64,000 nt of DNA from Parashewanella tropica (GTDB taxonomy: Bacteria > Pseudomonadota > Gammaproteobacteria > Enterobacterales > Shewanellaceae), in assembly GCF_004358445.1 (NCBI RefSeq), contig NZ_CP037951.1, forward strand, positions 3,110,001 to 3,174,000. Reading direction: 5' to 3'. The notes below the pieces were generated by a model. That model was not told the origin of the DNA, searched no databases, and saw only the letters and a list, made by a program, of their open reading frames with translations. How positions within the stretch are numbered: the first letter of the stretch is position 1; each line of letters starts with the position of its first letter. Below are positions 44,386 to 54,779 of this stretch, piece after piece. The position numbers were made by a program, and so were the translations under genes.

Positions 44386-46614
44386 TCAGCTAACTTTTAT
44401 ATTTTGCTGTTCAAAGTAAGACTCAAGCGACGTCCTAACATCAAGACCACTGTCCAAACTTAATAACTTAGATAAAATTTGCTTAAGCTCTGAGAGCTTA
44501 ACCCTTCTCAGTACATAATTAACTTTGGGGATATTGCCGTGGTTCATACTGAGCTTGTTACACCCCATGGCAAGCAACAACGCTGCTCCCATCGGTTCGC
44601 TGGCTAGTTCACCACATACACTGACATCTAGCTGGTGTTGACGACAATCCAGCATAATTCGCTGTAGTGCACGTAAAACCCCTGGATGGTAACTATCATA
44701 TAGCTCACTGACTCTTGGGTTGTTACGATCGACAGCTAATAAATACTGAGTTAAGTCATTACTGCCTACTGAAACAAAGTCGACTCTTTGTGCTACTTGA
44801 TCCAGCTGGTAAACCAAACTTGGCACTTCAATCATGACTCCAACTTTGGGTTTTGGAATACTTTTATCTAATTCACTTTCAATTTCTTGATGCGCTTTAT
44901 TTATGTACCCTAATGCACGATCAATCTCATCTAACTGACTGACCATAGGCAGTAAGATTTGCAGCTGTTGTTGACCATGATCAGCTTGAATCATAGCTCG
45001 CAGTTGGATGAGTAATAAGTCAGGATGATCTAACGATAAACGTATTCCTCGCCAACCGAGACAAGGATTAACTTCATTGATGGGAAAATAAGGTAAAGCT
45101 TTGTCACCACCAACGTCTAAGGTTCTCATCACTACGGGACGATTAGGCATTGATTGCAACACTTCAGCATAAAGCTTGATTTGCTCAATCTCACTAGGGA
45201 AATGCGGCTGAAGCATGAAAGCAACTTCAGTACGATACAAGCCAATACCATCAGCTTCATTAACCACTTCGTTTTGAATGCCACCTAATAACCCTGCATT
45301 CACATACAAATTAGCTTTATGTCCGTCTAACGTGACTGTTGGCTCGCTCATTTCTTTACGATAACGACGCTCTTGAGCTCGCTCGGCCTTAATTAAAGCC
45401 TGATATTCTTTAACTACTGATCGAGTTGGAGAAACCAATAACATGCCTCTATGGGCATTTAAGATCAGTTTTTTATCCGTTAAGTCCGCCAGTAATAATT
45501 TATCGACACCCACAACGGCTGGTATACCTAATGCTCGCGCCATAATACTTGCATGAGAGTTAACACCACCAAATTCAGTGACTATGCCAGCCAGCTTATC
45601 TTGAGGAAATTCAGCCAGTATGGTTGCATCCGCATCACGGGTAACAAGGATAACAGGTTCATCAAACTCCATCTGTAAACGATTAGGTTCTATTAAATGT
45701 CTGAGCACTCTTTGACCTAAATCTCGAACATCGTTTGCACGTTCTTTAAGGTATGGATCTTCCATCTCAGAAAACTGTTTAATAAACCTTAGAGAAACTC
45801 GGCTTACTGCCGATTCCGCTTTCCAACCAAGCTGAACTTCTTTCTCAAACTCACCGCCTAAGCTATTGTCGTCCAGTAATAACTGTAACGCTGAAAAAAT
45901 CGATACTAAATCTTGTTGCTGGGCTTGATCAAAACGTTGAGCTAGCTCATCCAGCATGGTTCGAGTTTGTGTAATCGCTAAATGTAAGCGTTCATATTCA
46001 AAGTTAGTATCATTGCTTACTTCATCCTGTTGCTCTAAGGTAATCTGCCCCCCCATTACCACAGCTGGAGCAATGGCGATACCAGAAGAGGCTGATAACC
46101 CTTGGAGTATGACTAGGCTGCGCTTTTTATTAACTTTTTCTTTTTGCTGCAGTCCACCTATTGCTAAAGAGACCTGCGCAGCTAACGTCACTAAAAACGC
46201 TTCTTCATTTTCTGTGAACTGGCGAGATTGTTGTTGCTGAACGGTAATAACACCAAGGACCTGCTTGCGATGAATAATGGGAACAGAAAGAAGCGCTTTA
46301 TAGTCTTCTTCCATCACCTCTGGGTAACCTTTAAAATTAGGGTGACTTTGAGCGTTGGCTAAATTAAGTGGTTCTTCACGCTGTACAGTTAAGCCAATTA
46401 AGCCTTCTGAGACAGGGACTTTAACTTTTCCAACGGCCGATTTCTGTAAACCGTCAGTGGCAGATAAAACCAGCTTTTGATTTTCAAGAATAAAAATAGA
46501 ACAGCATTGTGTGAGCATGGCTTCTTTAGTGCCTGTCACCAGCACCTTTAAAGCTTGTTCATAGTTTGCAGCCGCAGCCATTGATTGACTAATTTTTTTT
46601 AGCGTAGTTAACAA
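44386..46614 (-). CDS. ptsP: PtsP, enzyme I of the nitrogen phosphotransferase system with GAF domain
   Basis: The 742-residue protein has an N-terminal GAF domain (about 1-155) and an enzyme I module: linker with LSASSGIAIAPAVVM, phospho-His domain GGVNSHASIMARALGIPAVVG, and the PEP-binding barrel (ADGIGLYRTEVAFM, RTLDVGGDKALPYF, GVMIEVPSLVYQLD, SVGSNDLTQY). It autophosphorylates from PEP and passes the phosphate to NPr and EIIA-Ntr, controlling potassium and nitrogen responses. It is 47 bp downstream of rppH on the same strand, as in E. coli. Confidence 0.97.
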   Translation of the reverse strand: MLTTLKKISQSMAAAANYEQALKVLVTGTKEAMLTQCCSIFILENQKLVLSATDGLQKSAVGKVKVPVSEGLIGLTVQREEPLNLANAQSHPNFKGYPEVMEEDYKALLSVPIIHRKQVLGVITVQQQQSRQFTENEEAFLVTLAAQVSLAIGGLQQKEKVNKKRSLVILQGLSASSGIAIAPAVVMGGQITLEQQDEVSNDTNFEYERLHLAITQTRTMLDELAQRFDQAQQQDLVSIFSALQLLLDDNSLGGEFEKEVQLGWKAESAVSRVSLRFIKQFSEMEDPYLKERANDVRDLGQRVLRHLIEPNRLQMEFDEPVILVTRDADATILAEFPQDKLAGIVTEFGGVNSHASIMARALGIPAVVGVDKLLLADLTDKKLILNAHRGMLLVSPTRSVVKEYQALIKAERAQERRYRKEMSEPTVTLDGHKANLYVNAGLLGGIQNEVVNEADGIGLYRTEVAFMLQPHFPSEIEQIKLYAEVLQSMPNRPVVMRTLDVGGDKALPYFPINEVNPCLGWRGIRLSLDHPDLLLIQLRAMIQADHGQQQLQILLPMVSQLDEIDRALGYINKAHQEIESELDKSIPKPKVGVMIEVPSLVYQLDQVAQRVDFVSVGSNDLTQYLLAVDRNNPRVSELYDSYHPGVLRALQRIMLDCRQHQLDVSVCGELASEPMGAALLLAMGCNKLSMNHGNIPKVNYVLRRVKLSELKQILSKLLSLDSGLDVRTSLESYFEQQNIKVS

Positions 46615-46661
46615 CGGCTGCCTCCTTTTTTATGAGATACTGTGGTCTAAATAATCAGTTC

Positions 46662-47183
46662 CTAACGTTTTTTATACCTCTTTCGTCCGCCACTAAAATC
46701 CCTTTGCTGCATTGCAAGTACTATTGGGGCGAACTCTTTCATTACCTTCCGATATACATCTCGTTTAAAGGACACGACTTGCCTTACCGGATACCAATAA
46801 CTAACCCAGCGCCAGTGATCAAATTCAGGATGACCAGATGCATTCAGGTTAATGGCTTTTTCATGGCTTTTTAATTGTAATAAAAACCACTTCTGTTTTT
46901 GTCCGATACAAACAGGTTTACTATCTTGTCTAATCAAGCGCTTGGGTAGACGATATCGCAACCAAGATCGACTTGATGATAAGATTGTCACATGCTCAGG
47001 TTTAAGCCCCACTTCTTCATACAATTCTCTATACATTGCTTGTTCAGGGGTTTCGCCATCATCGACACCGCCTTGTGGAAATTGCCATGAGTGTTGCCCA
47101 AACCTTCTCGCCCACATAACCTGACCGAATTTATTACAGATAATGATGCCTACATTTTCACGAAAGCCGTCACTATCAATCAC
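46662..47183 (-). CDS. rppH: RNA pyrophosphohydrolase
   Basis: RppH removes pyrophosphate from the 5' end of mRNAs and triggers decay. The start is taken as GTG at 47183: it has GGAG five bases upstream and yields [17 protein letters not shown], colinear with E. coli MIDDDGYRPNVGIVICN, for 173 residues. The frame is open to an ATG at 47246, but that adds 21 unconserved residues. The Nudix box [20 protein letters not shown] (positions 36-55) has the catalytic glutamates, and [13 protein letters not shown] is also conserved. It heads the ptsP-TSUP-lgt-thyA run. Confidence 0.93.
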   Translation of the reverse strand: MIDSDGFRENVGIIICNKFGQVMWARRFGQHSWQFPQGGVDDGETPEQAMYRELYEEVGLKPEHVTILSSSRSWLRYRLPKRLIRQDSKPVCIGQKQKWFLLQLKSHEKAINLNASGHPEFDHWRWVSYWYPVRQVVSFKRDVYRKVMKEFAPIVLAMQQRDFSGGRKRYKKR

Positions 47184-47294
47184 ATGGACTCCAAATATTT
47201 TGCAAATATATAAACTGATTGTTTCATAAAGTAAGGATTCCAGCAAATTTAGCCATTGTTATTAATCTTGGATAACCAATAGAAAACGTTACAG

Positions 47295-47674
47295 TTATCA
47301 ACATTAATTTTTACTGAACTTTATTTTTATCCACAAAAGCTGTGGATATCCCTGTTCGCAACTATTGAAAACTGTGATTAATTCTCCATAATTTTATATG
47401 ACGTAGAACTAAGACCAAAGGCAAAAAAACAAATAAAACACTATTTATCAATAACTAAAACAAAAGCAAACCCTATCACTATATACTAGCCATAGTGACA
47501 GAACAAAAAACAACCACCTCAAGTTACTCACAAATTCGAGCTTTTAGCTAACTAATTTTATACACAAGAAAAATATAATTTTGTTCTCTAATGCTCGAAT
47601 TAGCACCAATTTTTCATTGACCAAACCATTTTGATGGTCTATAGACTTGAGTTATCCCAGTAATCTGTGGATAA
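47295..47674. other. DnaA-box-rich AT-rich spacer between rppH and mutH
   Basis: This part of the 751-bp divergent spacer holds three exact TTATNCACA boxes: 47327-47335 (+), 47558-47566 (+) and 47666-47674 (-). One-mismatch boxes lie at 47295-47303, 47341-47349 (-) and 47524-47532. The rest is very AT-rich and has no open frame I would support. It may act as a DnaA titration or regulatory region. Confidence 0.45.
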
Positions 47675-47844
47675 CATTGTGAAAAGACATAGGGTAATAC
47701 TGGAGTAACAGGTATAACTTTGTCTCTTTGCTAATACAGATGCTTTAAGCCCTTTTAGATTCATCCTTTTAGGGTCATTAATAAAATAATTGGAATAGCA
47801 CGCCTATGCCAGCTCATTTTTTAACCACCCATAGACATGTATTC

Positions 47845-47881
47845 TCGTGATACTTGAAGTATGCACCTTCAAGTATCACGA
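47845..47881. repeat. Perfect 15-bp inverted repeat upstream of mutH
   Basis: TCGTGATACTTGAAG (47845-47859) is the exact complement of the sequence at 47867-47881, with a seven-base loop. No T-tract follows, so it is not a terminator. It lies 53 bp before the mutH start and may be a dispersed extragenic palindrome or a protein-binding site. Confidence 0.6.
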
Positions 47882-47934
47882 ATATGTTTAAGTTGGTACA
47901 CTATTTACATGAACCATGAAGCATTTTTCTCTCA

Positions 47935-48603
47935 ATGAAATCTAAACCTAAATCGCTAGATGAACTTTTACTAAGAGCTGATGCCATGGCTGGACTCAAT
48001 TTAGAGGAGCTAGCAAAGCTAAATCAACTACCCGTTCCAAAAGATCTAAAGCGAGATAAAGGCTGGATTGGGCAGCTCATTGAAATTGAACTCGGTGCAG
48101 ATGCGGGTTCTAAAGCTCAACAAGACTTTCTTCACCTTGGCGTGGAGCTAAAAACCATCCCAATAAATCGTTATGGAAAACCTTTAGAAACCACATTTGT
48201 CACAACGACTCCATTGATGAATGTGAATAACCTGAACTTTTTTGACAGCTTAGTTTTTCACAAACTGCAACAAGTGTTATGGGTTCCAATAGAAGGTGAA
48301 CGCGATATTCCTGTCGCAGAGCGTCGAATCGGAACTCCATTTTTGTGGCGACCCGATCCAGTTGAATTAAAGCTACTTCAACAGGACTGGGAAGAAATCA
48401 TGGAGTTGATTGCTTTGGGTCAAGTTGAATCTATTACAGCTCGTCATGGAGAAGTACTACAACTTAGACCTAAGGCCGCCAATAGTCGCGCATTAACAGA
48501 AAGTATCACTGAAGATGGCAGCATTAAATTAACAAATCCTCGTGGTTTTTATCTTAAAACCCAATTTACCTCACAAATTCTCGCAAAAATGTTTAGTCGT
48601 TAA
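47935..48603 (+). CDS. mutH: DNA mismatch repair endonuclease MutH
   Basis: The 222-residue protein nicks the unmethylated strand at hemimethylated GATC sites when activated by MutS and MutL, so a Dam-type methylase is implied. The catalytic D-x(n)-E-x-K is seen in [28 protein letters not shown] and [10 protein letters not shown] near the end are also typical. It is divergent from rppH across a DnaA-box-rich spacer, the same divergence as in E. coli. Confidence 0.95.
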   Translation: MKSKPKSLDELLLRADAMAGLNLEELAKLNQLPVPKDLKRDKGWIGQLIEIELGADAGSKAQQDFLHLGVELKTIPINRYGKPLETTFVTTTPLMNVNNLNFFDSLVFHKLQQVLWVPIEGERDIPVAERRIGTPFLWRPDPVELKLLQQDWEEIMELIALGQVESITARHGEVLQLRPKAANSRALTESITEDGSIKLTNPRGFYLKTQFTSQILAKMFSR

Positions 48604-48706
48604 AAAAATTATCCCAACACCGTGACGAACATCACTTATCAGGGTGGATTTAGAGCCATATTCTTGAATAGACTGCGCTGCCATTCAACTGAGTGAACTT
48701 TGATCT

Positions 48707-49783
48707 GTGCGATTAGATCATCAACTGAAAAAGCTTTCCTTTGCTGTTATCTCTTGGATAGTAGCGATGTCAGTATTTATTTTTTTCCGCTATTCCCATA
48801 ATGCAGGCTTTCCCATATGGGCCAATAGCGTCATGGATCTTCAAATTCTTGCCCTGTGTGTAGGGCTGATCTTTGGCTGTTTACACTGGTTATCCAATCT
48901 CATTGTGGATTACAGTTTCATCTACCGTCTGCCTTATATCGTATCTTTATTTGTCAAAGGCATCATTTTATTGGCCGCCGCAATCACCATTGGACGCTTC
49001 TTCCAATATTTAGAACTGTGGGGGATCAAAAATCATCACATCACTCTTTGGGAAATTGATGCGATAGGCATTCTCTATAGTGATTCATTCAAACTATTTT
49101 TGGTTTACCTTATTTTTGTTCGGATCAGTCTCGCGTTTGTTGAACAAATGGGATTATTGGTTGGCACAAGAGAGCTACTGAATATTGCCATCGGCAAATA
49201 TCATCGACCGTTATACGAACAGCGTTTATTTATGTTTTTAGACATGTCTAATTCAACGATGATCGCTGAAAAACTGGGGGATTATCGTTTCAGTTGCTTA
49301 ATTCAAGACTGTTTCAAACTGCTGAATGAACCCGTAAGTAACAATGGCGCCGAAATCTATCGTTATATGGGTGATGGCGTATTTCTTCATTGGCAAGTTG
49401 AACGTGGAATTGAGGAAGAACGTTGCCTGCATTTATATTTTGAGTTCAATCAAATACTGAAATGGCATAGCGCTCACTTCAAGAAAAAATATGGCTTTGT
49501 TCCTGAGTTTAAAGCCGCTATTCATTGTGGTCAGGTTGTCACTGCTGTTGTAGGGGTACAAAAACGAGAGATCAGCTTTTTTAGTGATGTACTCAATACA
49601 CTTTCTCGGTTACAAGATCAGTGCAGCACACTAAAACAAGAGCTGATCATTTCTTCCGCTACGGCACTTAGGCTGGATAAGGAGCAATCGGAATTTGATA
49701 TCCAAGATCTTGGTCAACATAAACTCAAGGGTAAACAACATTCAACGCAACTCTTTGGAGTTACAAAGAAAAAGAAAGAGTAA
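48707..49783 (+). CDS. Membrane-bound class III adenylate/guanylate cyclase
   Basis: The 358-residue protein has about five N-terminal membrane helices (residues 1-150) and a C-terminal cyclase domain. FLDMSNSTMIAEKLG gives the first metal Asp and YRYMGDGVFLHW the second. VVGVQKREISFFSDVLNTL covers the substrate-specificity region, where the usual Asp of YTVIGD appears as FFSD. It would make cAMP or a related cyclic nucleotide at the inner membrane. The start is GTG at 48707 with no strong ribosome site, so the exact start is uncertain. A cyclase between mutH and oxyR matches my memory of Shewanella. Confidence 0.87.
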   Translation: MRLDHQLKKLSFAVISWIVAMSVFIFFRYSHNAGFPIWANSVMDLQILALCVGLIFGCLHWLSNLIVDYSFIYRLPYIVSLFVKGIILLAAAITIGRFFQYLELWGIKNHHITLWEIDAIGILYSDSFKLFLVYLIFVRISLAFVEQMGLLVGTRELLNIAIGKYHRPLYEQRLFMFLDMSNSTMIAEKLGDYRFSCLIQDCFKLLNEPVSNNGAEIYRYMGDGVFLHWQVERGIEEERCLHLYFEFNQILKWHSAHFKKKYGFVPEFKAAIHCGQVVTAVVGVQKREISFFSDVLNTLSRLQDQCSTLKQELIISSATALRLDKEQSEFDIQDLGQHKLKGKQHSTQLFGVTKKKKE

Positions 49784-49798
49784 ACAACTATAGAGACC

Positions 49799-50704
49799 TT
49801 ATCTTATCTCTAACAATGCCTCAACTTCTTGACCAATACCGATGAATGTTTGAAGTCTGCTAGAGGTTTGACGCCATACAATGCCAATATCACGGTATGG
49901 TGTTTCTCCCGGTGGGTTTAATGCTTCAAGCTCTGTGCCTTGTAATATTCCACTATCAATCGCCATTTGAGGCAAGAAGGTTGCTCCCAATTTGCAATTA
50001 ACCATCTGTACCAAAGTATGGAGGCTAGTGGCGGAAAATGGGTGAACCTTGCGATTGTCTTGTAACTTACAAGCACTGATAGCGTGACCGGTAATACAGT
50101 GCTCTTGCTGCAATAAGAAGATGCTATTTTCAGGTAAACTGCGATAATCGACAGGCTCTTTTAGACCTTCTGCGTATTGTTTGTGTACAATCATTTTAAA
50201 CGGGTCAATACCAACTTTTTTAGTATGAAAACCATGAGTTTCTACGGGCAATGCCAAAATGAGTAAATCCAGTTTTCCCTCACCAAGCGCCAATAATAAC
50301 TGCTCCGTGGTGTCTTCTTTTATTTGTAGATTCAAATCGGGATATTTTTGCTGACATTGACTGACTAACCGCCCTAGTAGAAAAGGCGCAATGGTCGGAA
50401 TACAGCCAAGTCTAACCTCTCCGGTCATCGGCTCTCCTTGCTGCTGAACCAAGTCGACTAAATCGGTAACATCGGTTAACACTTGCTGAGCTCTTGCAAC
50501 GACTTCTTCACCTGTCGCAGTAAACATAAACGATTTATTGTCTCGTTCAATCAGTTGTTGACCAAGTAATTCTTCAAGGTTTTGGATACCCGTCGACAAG
50601 GTTGACTGACTGACAAAGCACGCTTTGGCTGCACGGTTAAAATTTTGCTCACGATGTAAGTGGATAAGGTAATGCAAGTTTTTCAAACTTGGTAAATTTT
50701 TCAT
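49799..50704 (-). CDS. oxyR: Hydrogen peroxide-sensing LysR regulator OxyR
   Basis: The 301-residue LysR protein has an N-terminal winged helix-turn-helix (FNRAAKACFVSQSTLSTGI) and a regulatory domain with the redox cysteines in HCITGHAISAC, nine residues apart as Cys199 and Cys208 of E. coli OxyR. Peroxide forms the disulfide and switches on antioxidant genes. It is convergent with the cyclase gene and divergent from hptA, as recalled for S. oneidensis. Confidence 0.94.
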   Translation of the reverse strand: MKNLPSLKNLHYLIHLHREQNFNRAAKACFVSQSTLSTGIQNLEELLGQQLIERDNKSFMFTATGEEVVARAQQVLTDVTDLVDLVQQQGEPMTGEVRLGCIPTIAPFLLGRLVSQCQQKYPDLNLQIKEDTTEQLLLALGEGKLDLLILALPVETHGFHTKKVGIDPFKMIVHKQYAEGLKEPVDYRSLPENSIFLLQQEHCITGHAISACKLQDNRKVHPFSATSLHTLVQMVNCKLGATFLPQMAIDSGILQGTELEALNPPGETPYRDIGIVWRQTSSRLQTFIGIGQEVEALLEIR

Positions 50705-50892
50705 AAAAATGATCTCGACTTGTTATCTACTTTCGTAAATCTTGATGCTTAACCGACTGAAATACTGGTTTCGCTTTTCACAGCAAGGCATACTGGGTAT
50801 GATGTACCAATTTATTCAAGGAAAGCAATCATTAGCATAACCACTAAGGTTGTTTTTCACTCAACCGTTGAAATTTTGAAAGAGGTAGCAGG

Positions 50893-51243
50893 ATGGCAGC
50901 AGCGGACTTAGACACCATTTTGGATCTAAATACATTAGAGCAATATTGTAATGCCATTGGCGCGACTACCTTACTAAAAAGTGTTGTTTTGTTCGAACAA
51001 TTACTCCCAGAATATTTGGACAACCTTGTTAAAGCTGATGAGTCTAAAGACAAAGACATTTTGTGTTCTGAAGCACATAAGTTCAAAGGAGCCGCGGGCT
51101 CTGTGGGGCTAAAGCGCATCCAGCAAACGGCACAGAAGCTTCAACATGGTGAAGAGGCCATTTGGGAACAAGAAAAAGAGGCTTGGTTAGCCCTGATCCT
51201 TAAACATGCAGCAGATGATCTTCAAATGCTAAAAAATATTTAG
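50893..51243 (+). CDS. hptA: Histidine phosphotransfer protein HptA
   Basis: The 116-residue all-helical protein is a stand-alone Hpt domain with phospho-acceptor His62 in EAHKFKGAAGSVGL. In Shewanella HptA relays phosphate from the sensor ArcS to the regulator ArcA, replacing the Hpt domain that E. coli ArcB carries, and so controls the aerobic/anaerobic switch. Position next to oxyR and mtnN supports this assignment. Confidence 0.88.
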   Translation: MAAADLDTILDLNTLEQYCNAIGATTLLKSVVLFEQLLPEYLDNLVKADESKDKDILCSEAHKFKGAAGSVGLKRIQQTAQKLQHGEEAIWEQEKEAWLALILKHAADDLQMLKNI

Positions 51244-51276
51244 AATCAAAAGCGTAACCCCTAAGGCAAAAAAGAT

Positions 51277-51969
51277 ATGAAAATTGGTGTGATCGGCGCA
51301 ATGGAGCCGGAAGTTGTTCACTTAATTAAGTCTATACAAAATCCACAAACTAAAACCATTGCAGGTATTGAATTCGTATCCGGCGAATATGGTGAGCATC
51401 AGCTTATTGTTACGCGTTCAGGTATTGGTAAAGTAACTGCGAGTATCGCTACAACCATACTTATTCAAGAGTATAACCCTGAATACATTATCAATACGGG
51501 TTCTGCTGGCGGTTTCGCAAAAGAGCTAGCTATTGGTGATATTGTGATTTCAAACGAAGTCCGTCATCACGATGTCGACGTTACCGCTTTTGGTTATGAA
51601 ATAGGACAAGTGCCTCAACATCCTGCAGCCTATTTACCTCACCCAACTTTGGTTGATGCCGCCAGTAAAGCCATTGATAAGATTGGTGAAGTGAAGGCAA
51701 TTGAAGGTTTGATTTGCTCTGGTGACAGCTTTATCAATAATCCTGAGCGCGCAAAAGTGATGCTATCTAACTTCCCAACGATGGCCGCTTGTGAAATGGA
51801 AGCCGCTGCCGTAGCGCAAGTGTGTTATCAATTTAAAAAGCCATTCGTTGTGATACGTTCGCTATCGGATAATGCTAATGATGACTCAGCTGTAGATTTT
51901 GATTCGTATATTATTAAGGCAGGTCACCATTCTGCGCTAATGGTACTGGCGTTAACGGAATATCTATAA
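51277..51969 (+). CDS. mtnN: 5'-methylthioadenosine/S-adenosylhomocysteine nucleosidase
   Basis: The 230-residue enzyme cleaves methylthioadenosine and S-adenosylhomocysteine to adenine and the thioribose product, detoxifying by-products of polyamine and methylation reactions and feeding AI-2 synthesis. The catalytic Glu lies in IGAMEPEV, the substrate-binding segment is [12 protein letters not shown] and the catalytic Asp is in RSLSDNAN. It follows hptA by 33 bp and precedes a CobD/CbiB-like gene by 13 bp. Confidence 0.96.
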   Translation: MKIGVIGAMEPEVVHLIKSIQNPQTKTIAGIEFVSGEYGEHQLIVTRSGIGKVTASIATTILIQEYNPEYIINTGSAGGFAKELAIGDIVISNEVRHHDVDVTAFGYEIGQVPQHPAAYLPHPTLVDAASKAIDKIGEVKAIEGLICSGDSFINNPERAKVMLSNFPTMAACEMEAAAVAQVCYQFKKPFVVIRSLSDNANDDSAVDFDSYIIKAGHHSALMVLALTEYL

Positions 51970-51982
51970 GTAAACTTGAAGA

Positions 51983-52966
51983 ATGCAGGATGCACTAGTA
52001 CATCTTCTAGAACACAACCTAGCTTATTATCAACAAGCAGCAATCTTACTTGCTGCTTTGATAATGGCTCACTTCATTCCGTTATACCGTCAACAACAAC
52101 CTCTATTTTTATTTGCTCGACTTGCAAAACAATTTGCGGTTCATGTTAATCACCCACAACGGGCGATAAGTCAAAGAAAAATTGCTGGTTTTCTATCAGT
52201 ACTACTGCTTACCTTGCCTTTTGCACTGCTCATTTATTTTTTTATTGCTTTAGCTTATTACCCTTGGTTCTTTGAATTCTTGATCTTGTACTTATGCTTA
52301 CAGGACAGTCGGCTAATAAAAGACAGCAATAGAATTGCACAGCTGAGTCATCAACAGGAAAAGCACAAAGCCCGTATGGTTTTAGCCGATTGGACAAGTC
52401 GAGATACTTCCTCCTTAACAACTCTTGGTATCAACAAAGCTACTATCGAAACCACTATATCCGTTACACAAACTAACTTTACTGGCGTGATACTTGCCTT
52501 TTTACTTGGTGGTGCACCTTTAGTTTTAGTGTATAAAATGCTGCAGCAATTAGATGAAGCATGGCCTAATATTGCCCCTAGATTCAACGGTTTTAACAGT
52601 TACTTGCATACGGTATTAGCGATATTAAATTTCTTTCCGAAGTTATTATTCTCAGCTTTTTTTGCTATTTCAGCTGGTTGTAAAGGCTTCTCACTTTGGG
52701 TAAATACTGCTTTTTCGCCTCAATCATTTACAACAGCATTAGTGAGTTACCGCATAATAGCCTTTAAATTTGGTATCGAGCTCGGCGGCCCTCAATTATT
52801 TGATGGTATTAAAGTACAGCAACCCAAATATCAATATGGAAAACCACCAACAGCTGAGCATATTGTGTTAATAAACCAAAAGATAAGTCAGTTCCAATTT
52901 TTCACTATAGCCCTGACTCTAGCTATTACGGTGCTGTTTCCTTTTTTTGATTTTGCAATAAGATAA
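51983..52966 (+). CDS. CobD/CbiB-family membrane protein
   Basis: The 327-residue inner-membrane protein has about five helices. It has the CbiB-like features of an N-terminal span, LVSYRIIAFKFGIELGGPQL near the end and a hydrophilic central loop with DSNRIAQLS and ARMVLADWTSRDTSSL. CbiB attaches aminopropanol to cobyric acid in cobalamin synthesis; related AmpE-like proteins have other roles. No other cobalamin synthesis gene is in the window. It is likely co-transcribed with mtnN. Confidence 0.8.
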   Translation: MQDALVHLLEHNLAYYQQAAILLAALIMAHFIPLYRQQQPLFLFARLAKQFAVHVNHPQRAISQRKIAGFLSVLLLTLPFALLIYFFIALAYYPWFFEFLILYLCLQDSRLIKDSNRIAQLSHQQEKHKARMVLADWTSRDTSSLTTLGINKATIETTISVTQTNFTGVILAFLLGGAPLVLVYKMLQQLDEAWPNIAPRFNGFNSYLHTVLAILNFFPKLLFSAFFAISAGCKGFSLWVNTAFSPQSFTTALVSYRIIAFKFGIELGGPQLFDGIKVQQPKYQYGKPPTAEHIVLINQKISQFQFFTIALTLAITVLFPFFDFAIR

Positions 52967-53045
52967 AAAACACGACAAAACAGAGTGCTCTCTATGCTAT
53001 GGTTTATAGCGTTTAGATTGGTGAAATTTCTAAGGAGATAGGGAT

Positions 53046-54779
53046 TTGAGTGCTGAGTGGATAAATAATTTTTTTCTAATTTGCGCTATTTTAATCGCAA
53101 TCAGTGTGCTACTCAGCCCAGTATCTTCTCGTCTCGGTGTTCCCATTCTTTTAGTCTTTTTAGCTGTAGGTATCTTCGCGGGTGTCGACGGTATTGGCGG
53201 TATAGTCTTTGACGACTTTTCTCTCGCCTATCTCGCCAGTAACTTGGCTTTAGCTATTATATTGCTCGATGGCGGCCTTAGAACCCGAGCCAGCAGCTTT
53301 AAAGTCGCTCTTGGTCCAGCTTTATCTCTTGCCACATTAGGCGTTGCCTTAACCACCATTATCACAGGGCTGATGGCAACTTGGCTTTTCAATCTGTCTT
53401 TAATGCAAGGGCTACTATTGGGTGCGATTGTAGGCTCAACCGATGCCGCAGTGGTATTTTCATTGATGAAAGGCCGCAGCATCAATGAACGTGTTGAGGC
53501 TACCCTTGAAATTGAATCTGGTAGTAATGATCCCATGGCGGTATTCCTTACCGTAACTCTGATCAGTTTAATCTCAATGTCTCAAATTAATGCCTCAGGC
53601 TTTATGCTCATTTGGCATTTTATTCAGCATTTTAGTATTGGAATTTGCCTAGGTTTGGGTGGTGGTTGGCTGCTATGGCAACTTATCAACCGCATGAAGT
53701 TAGATGAAGGACTCTATGCCATATTAGTGCTCAGCGGTGGGCTTCTGATTTATGCTATTAGCAACAGTTTGGGCGGTAGTGGCATTTTATCGATATATTT
53801 AGCAGGCGTTTGGTTAGGCAATCATCCAACTCGAGGGCGTCATACCATTTTAGCCGTTTTAGATGGTGTCACATGGATGAGTCAAATTGGCATGTTTTTA
53901 ATTTTAGGGTTACTGCTTACACCTTCGTCTTTAACAGGGATTATCATCCCAAGTCTGTTACTTGCTTTTGGTATGATTCTGATCGGAAGACCAATATCGG
54001 TTTGGCTGAGTTTATTACCCTTTAAACACTTCAGTAAGCGCCAACGCTGGTTCATTTCTTGGGTAGGGCTTAGAGGCGCTGTACCTATTATCCTTGCCGT
54101 TTACCCTATGATGGCAGGATTACCCAATGCACAACTTTATTTTAATGTGGCATTTTTTGTCGTTTTAGTATCGCTATTAGTACAGGGTTCAACACTCAGT
54201 TTTGCGGCAAAATTAGCGAAAGTCCTGTTACCTCCTAAACCAGAGCCCATTTCACGTTCAGGTATTGAGATCTACCCCAAGAGCGACTGGGAAGTCTTTG
54301 TATATAAGTTAGGCAACCATAAATGGTGCATTGGTGAACCACTGAAAGCTTTAAATATGCCTGATGGCACTCGTGTTATCGCCGTATTTAGAAATCAAAA
54401 AATGCTTCATCCATCGGGGAAAACGGAATTAAAGGCTGATGACATTCTTTGTGTTTTGGCAAAAGAGGTGAACCTTGATGCCTTAAGTGAGCTATTCAGC
54501 CAAGCCCCAGAAACTGAAATTGGGATTACGCCAACAAGATTCTTAGGAGACTTCTTTATTGAGCCACAAACACCACTCATTCATTTGGCGCCGATGTACG
54601 CTATCTCTCTTTCAGAAGAAGAACAGCACAAAAAAGTTCAAGACTTATTTAATGAGAAGGTCGGTGAAACTCCTGTAATTGGAGATCAGTTTAAATGGCA
54701 ATCCCTACGCTGGATTGTTGCTGAAATGCAAGAAGGTAAAATCACTCGCGTAGGGATACAATTGCCTAAACAGGTCTAA
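53046..54779 (+). CDS. nhaP2: K+/H+ antiporter of the CPA1 family, NhaP2/CvrA
   Basis: The 577-residue protein (E. coli CvrA has 578) has about 12 helices with the core [25 protein letters not shown] and [15 protein letters not shown], whose Asp residues carry the ions, followed by two cytoplasmic TrkA-C/RCK-type segments ([20 protein letters not shown]). It exchanges K+ or Na+ for H+ and helps pH and volume control. The start is TTG at 53046, with AAGGAG eight bases upstream, and matches the E. coli N-terminus. Its stop overlaps the convergent barrel gene by 4 bp. Confidence 0.93.
   Translation: MSAEWINNFFLICAILIAISVLLSPVSSRLGVPILLVFLAVGIFAGVDGIGGIVFDDFSLAYLASNLALAIILLDGGLRTRASSFKVALGPALSLATLGVALTTIITGLMATWLFNLSLMQGLLLGAIVGSTDAAVVFSLMKGRSINERVEATLEIESGSNDPMAVFLTVTLISLISMSQINASGFMLIWHFIQHFSIGICLGLGGGWLLWQLINRMKLDEGLYAILVLSGGLLIYAISNSLGGSGILSIYLAGVWLGNHPTRGRHTILAVLDGVTWMSQIGMFLILGLLLTPSSLTGIIIPSLLLAFGMILIGRPISVWLSLLPFKHFSKRQRWFISWVGLRGAVPIILAVYPMMAGLPNAQLYFNVAFFVVLVSLLVQGSTLSFAAKLAKVLLPPKPEPISRSGIEIYPKSDWEVFVYKLGNHKWCIGEPLKALNMPDGTRVIAVFRNQKMLHPSGKTELKADDILCVLAKEVNLDALSELFSQAPETEIGITPTRFLGDFFIEPQTPLIHLAPMYAISLSEEEQHKKVQDLFNEKVGETPVIGDQFKWQSLRWIVAEMQEGKITRVGIQLPKQV

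Noticed and set aside
47184-47934. Chromosomal replication origin
   Set aside because: DnaA boxes are present, but the flanking genes (rppH, mutH) are not origin neighbours and no 13-mer array or dnaA/gidA context is seen; kept only as a DnaA-box cluster.
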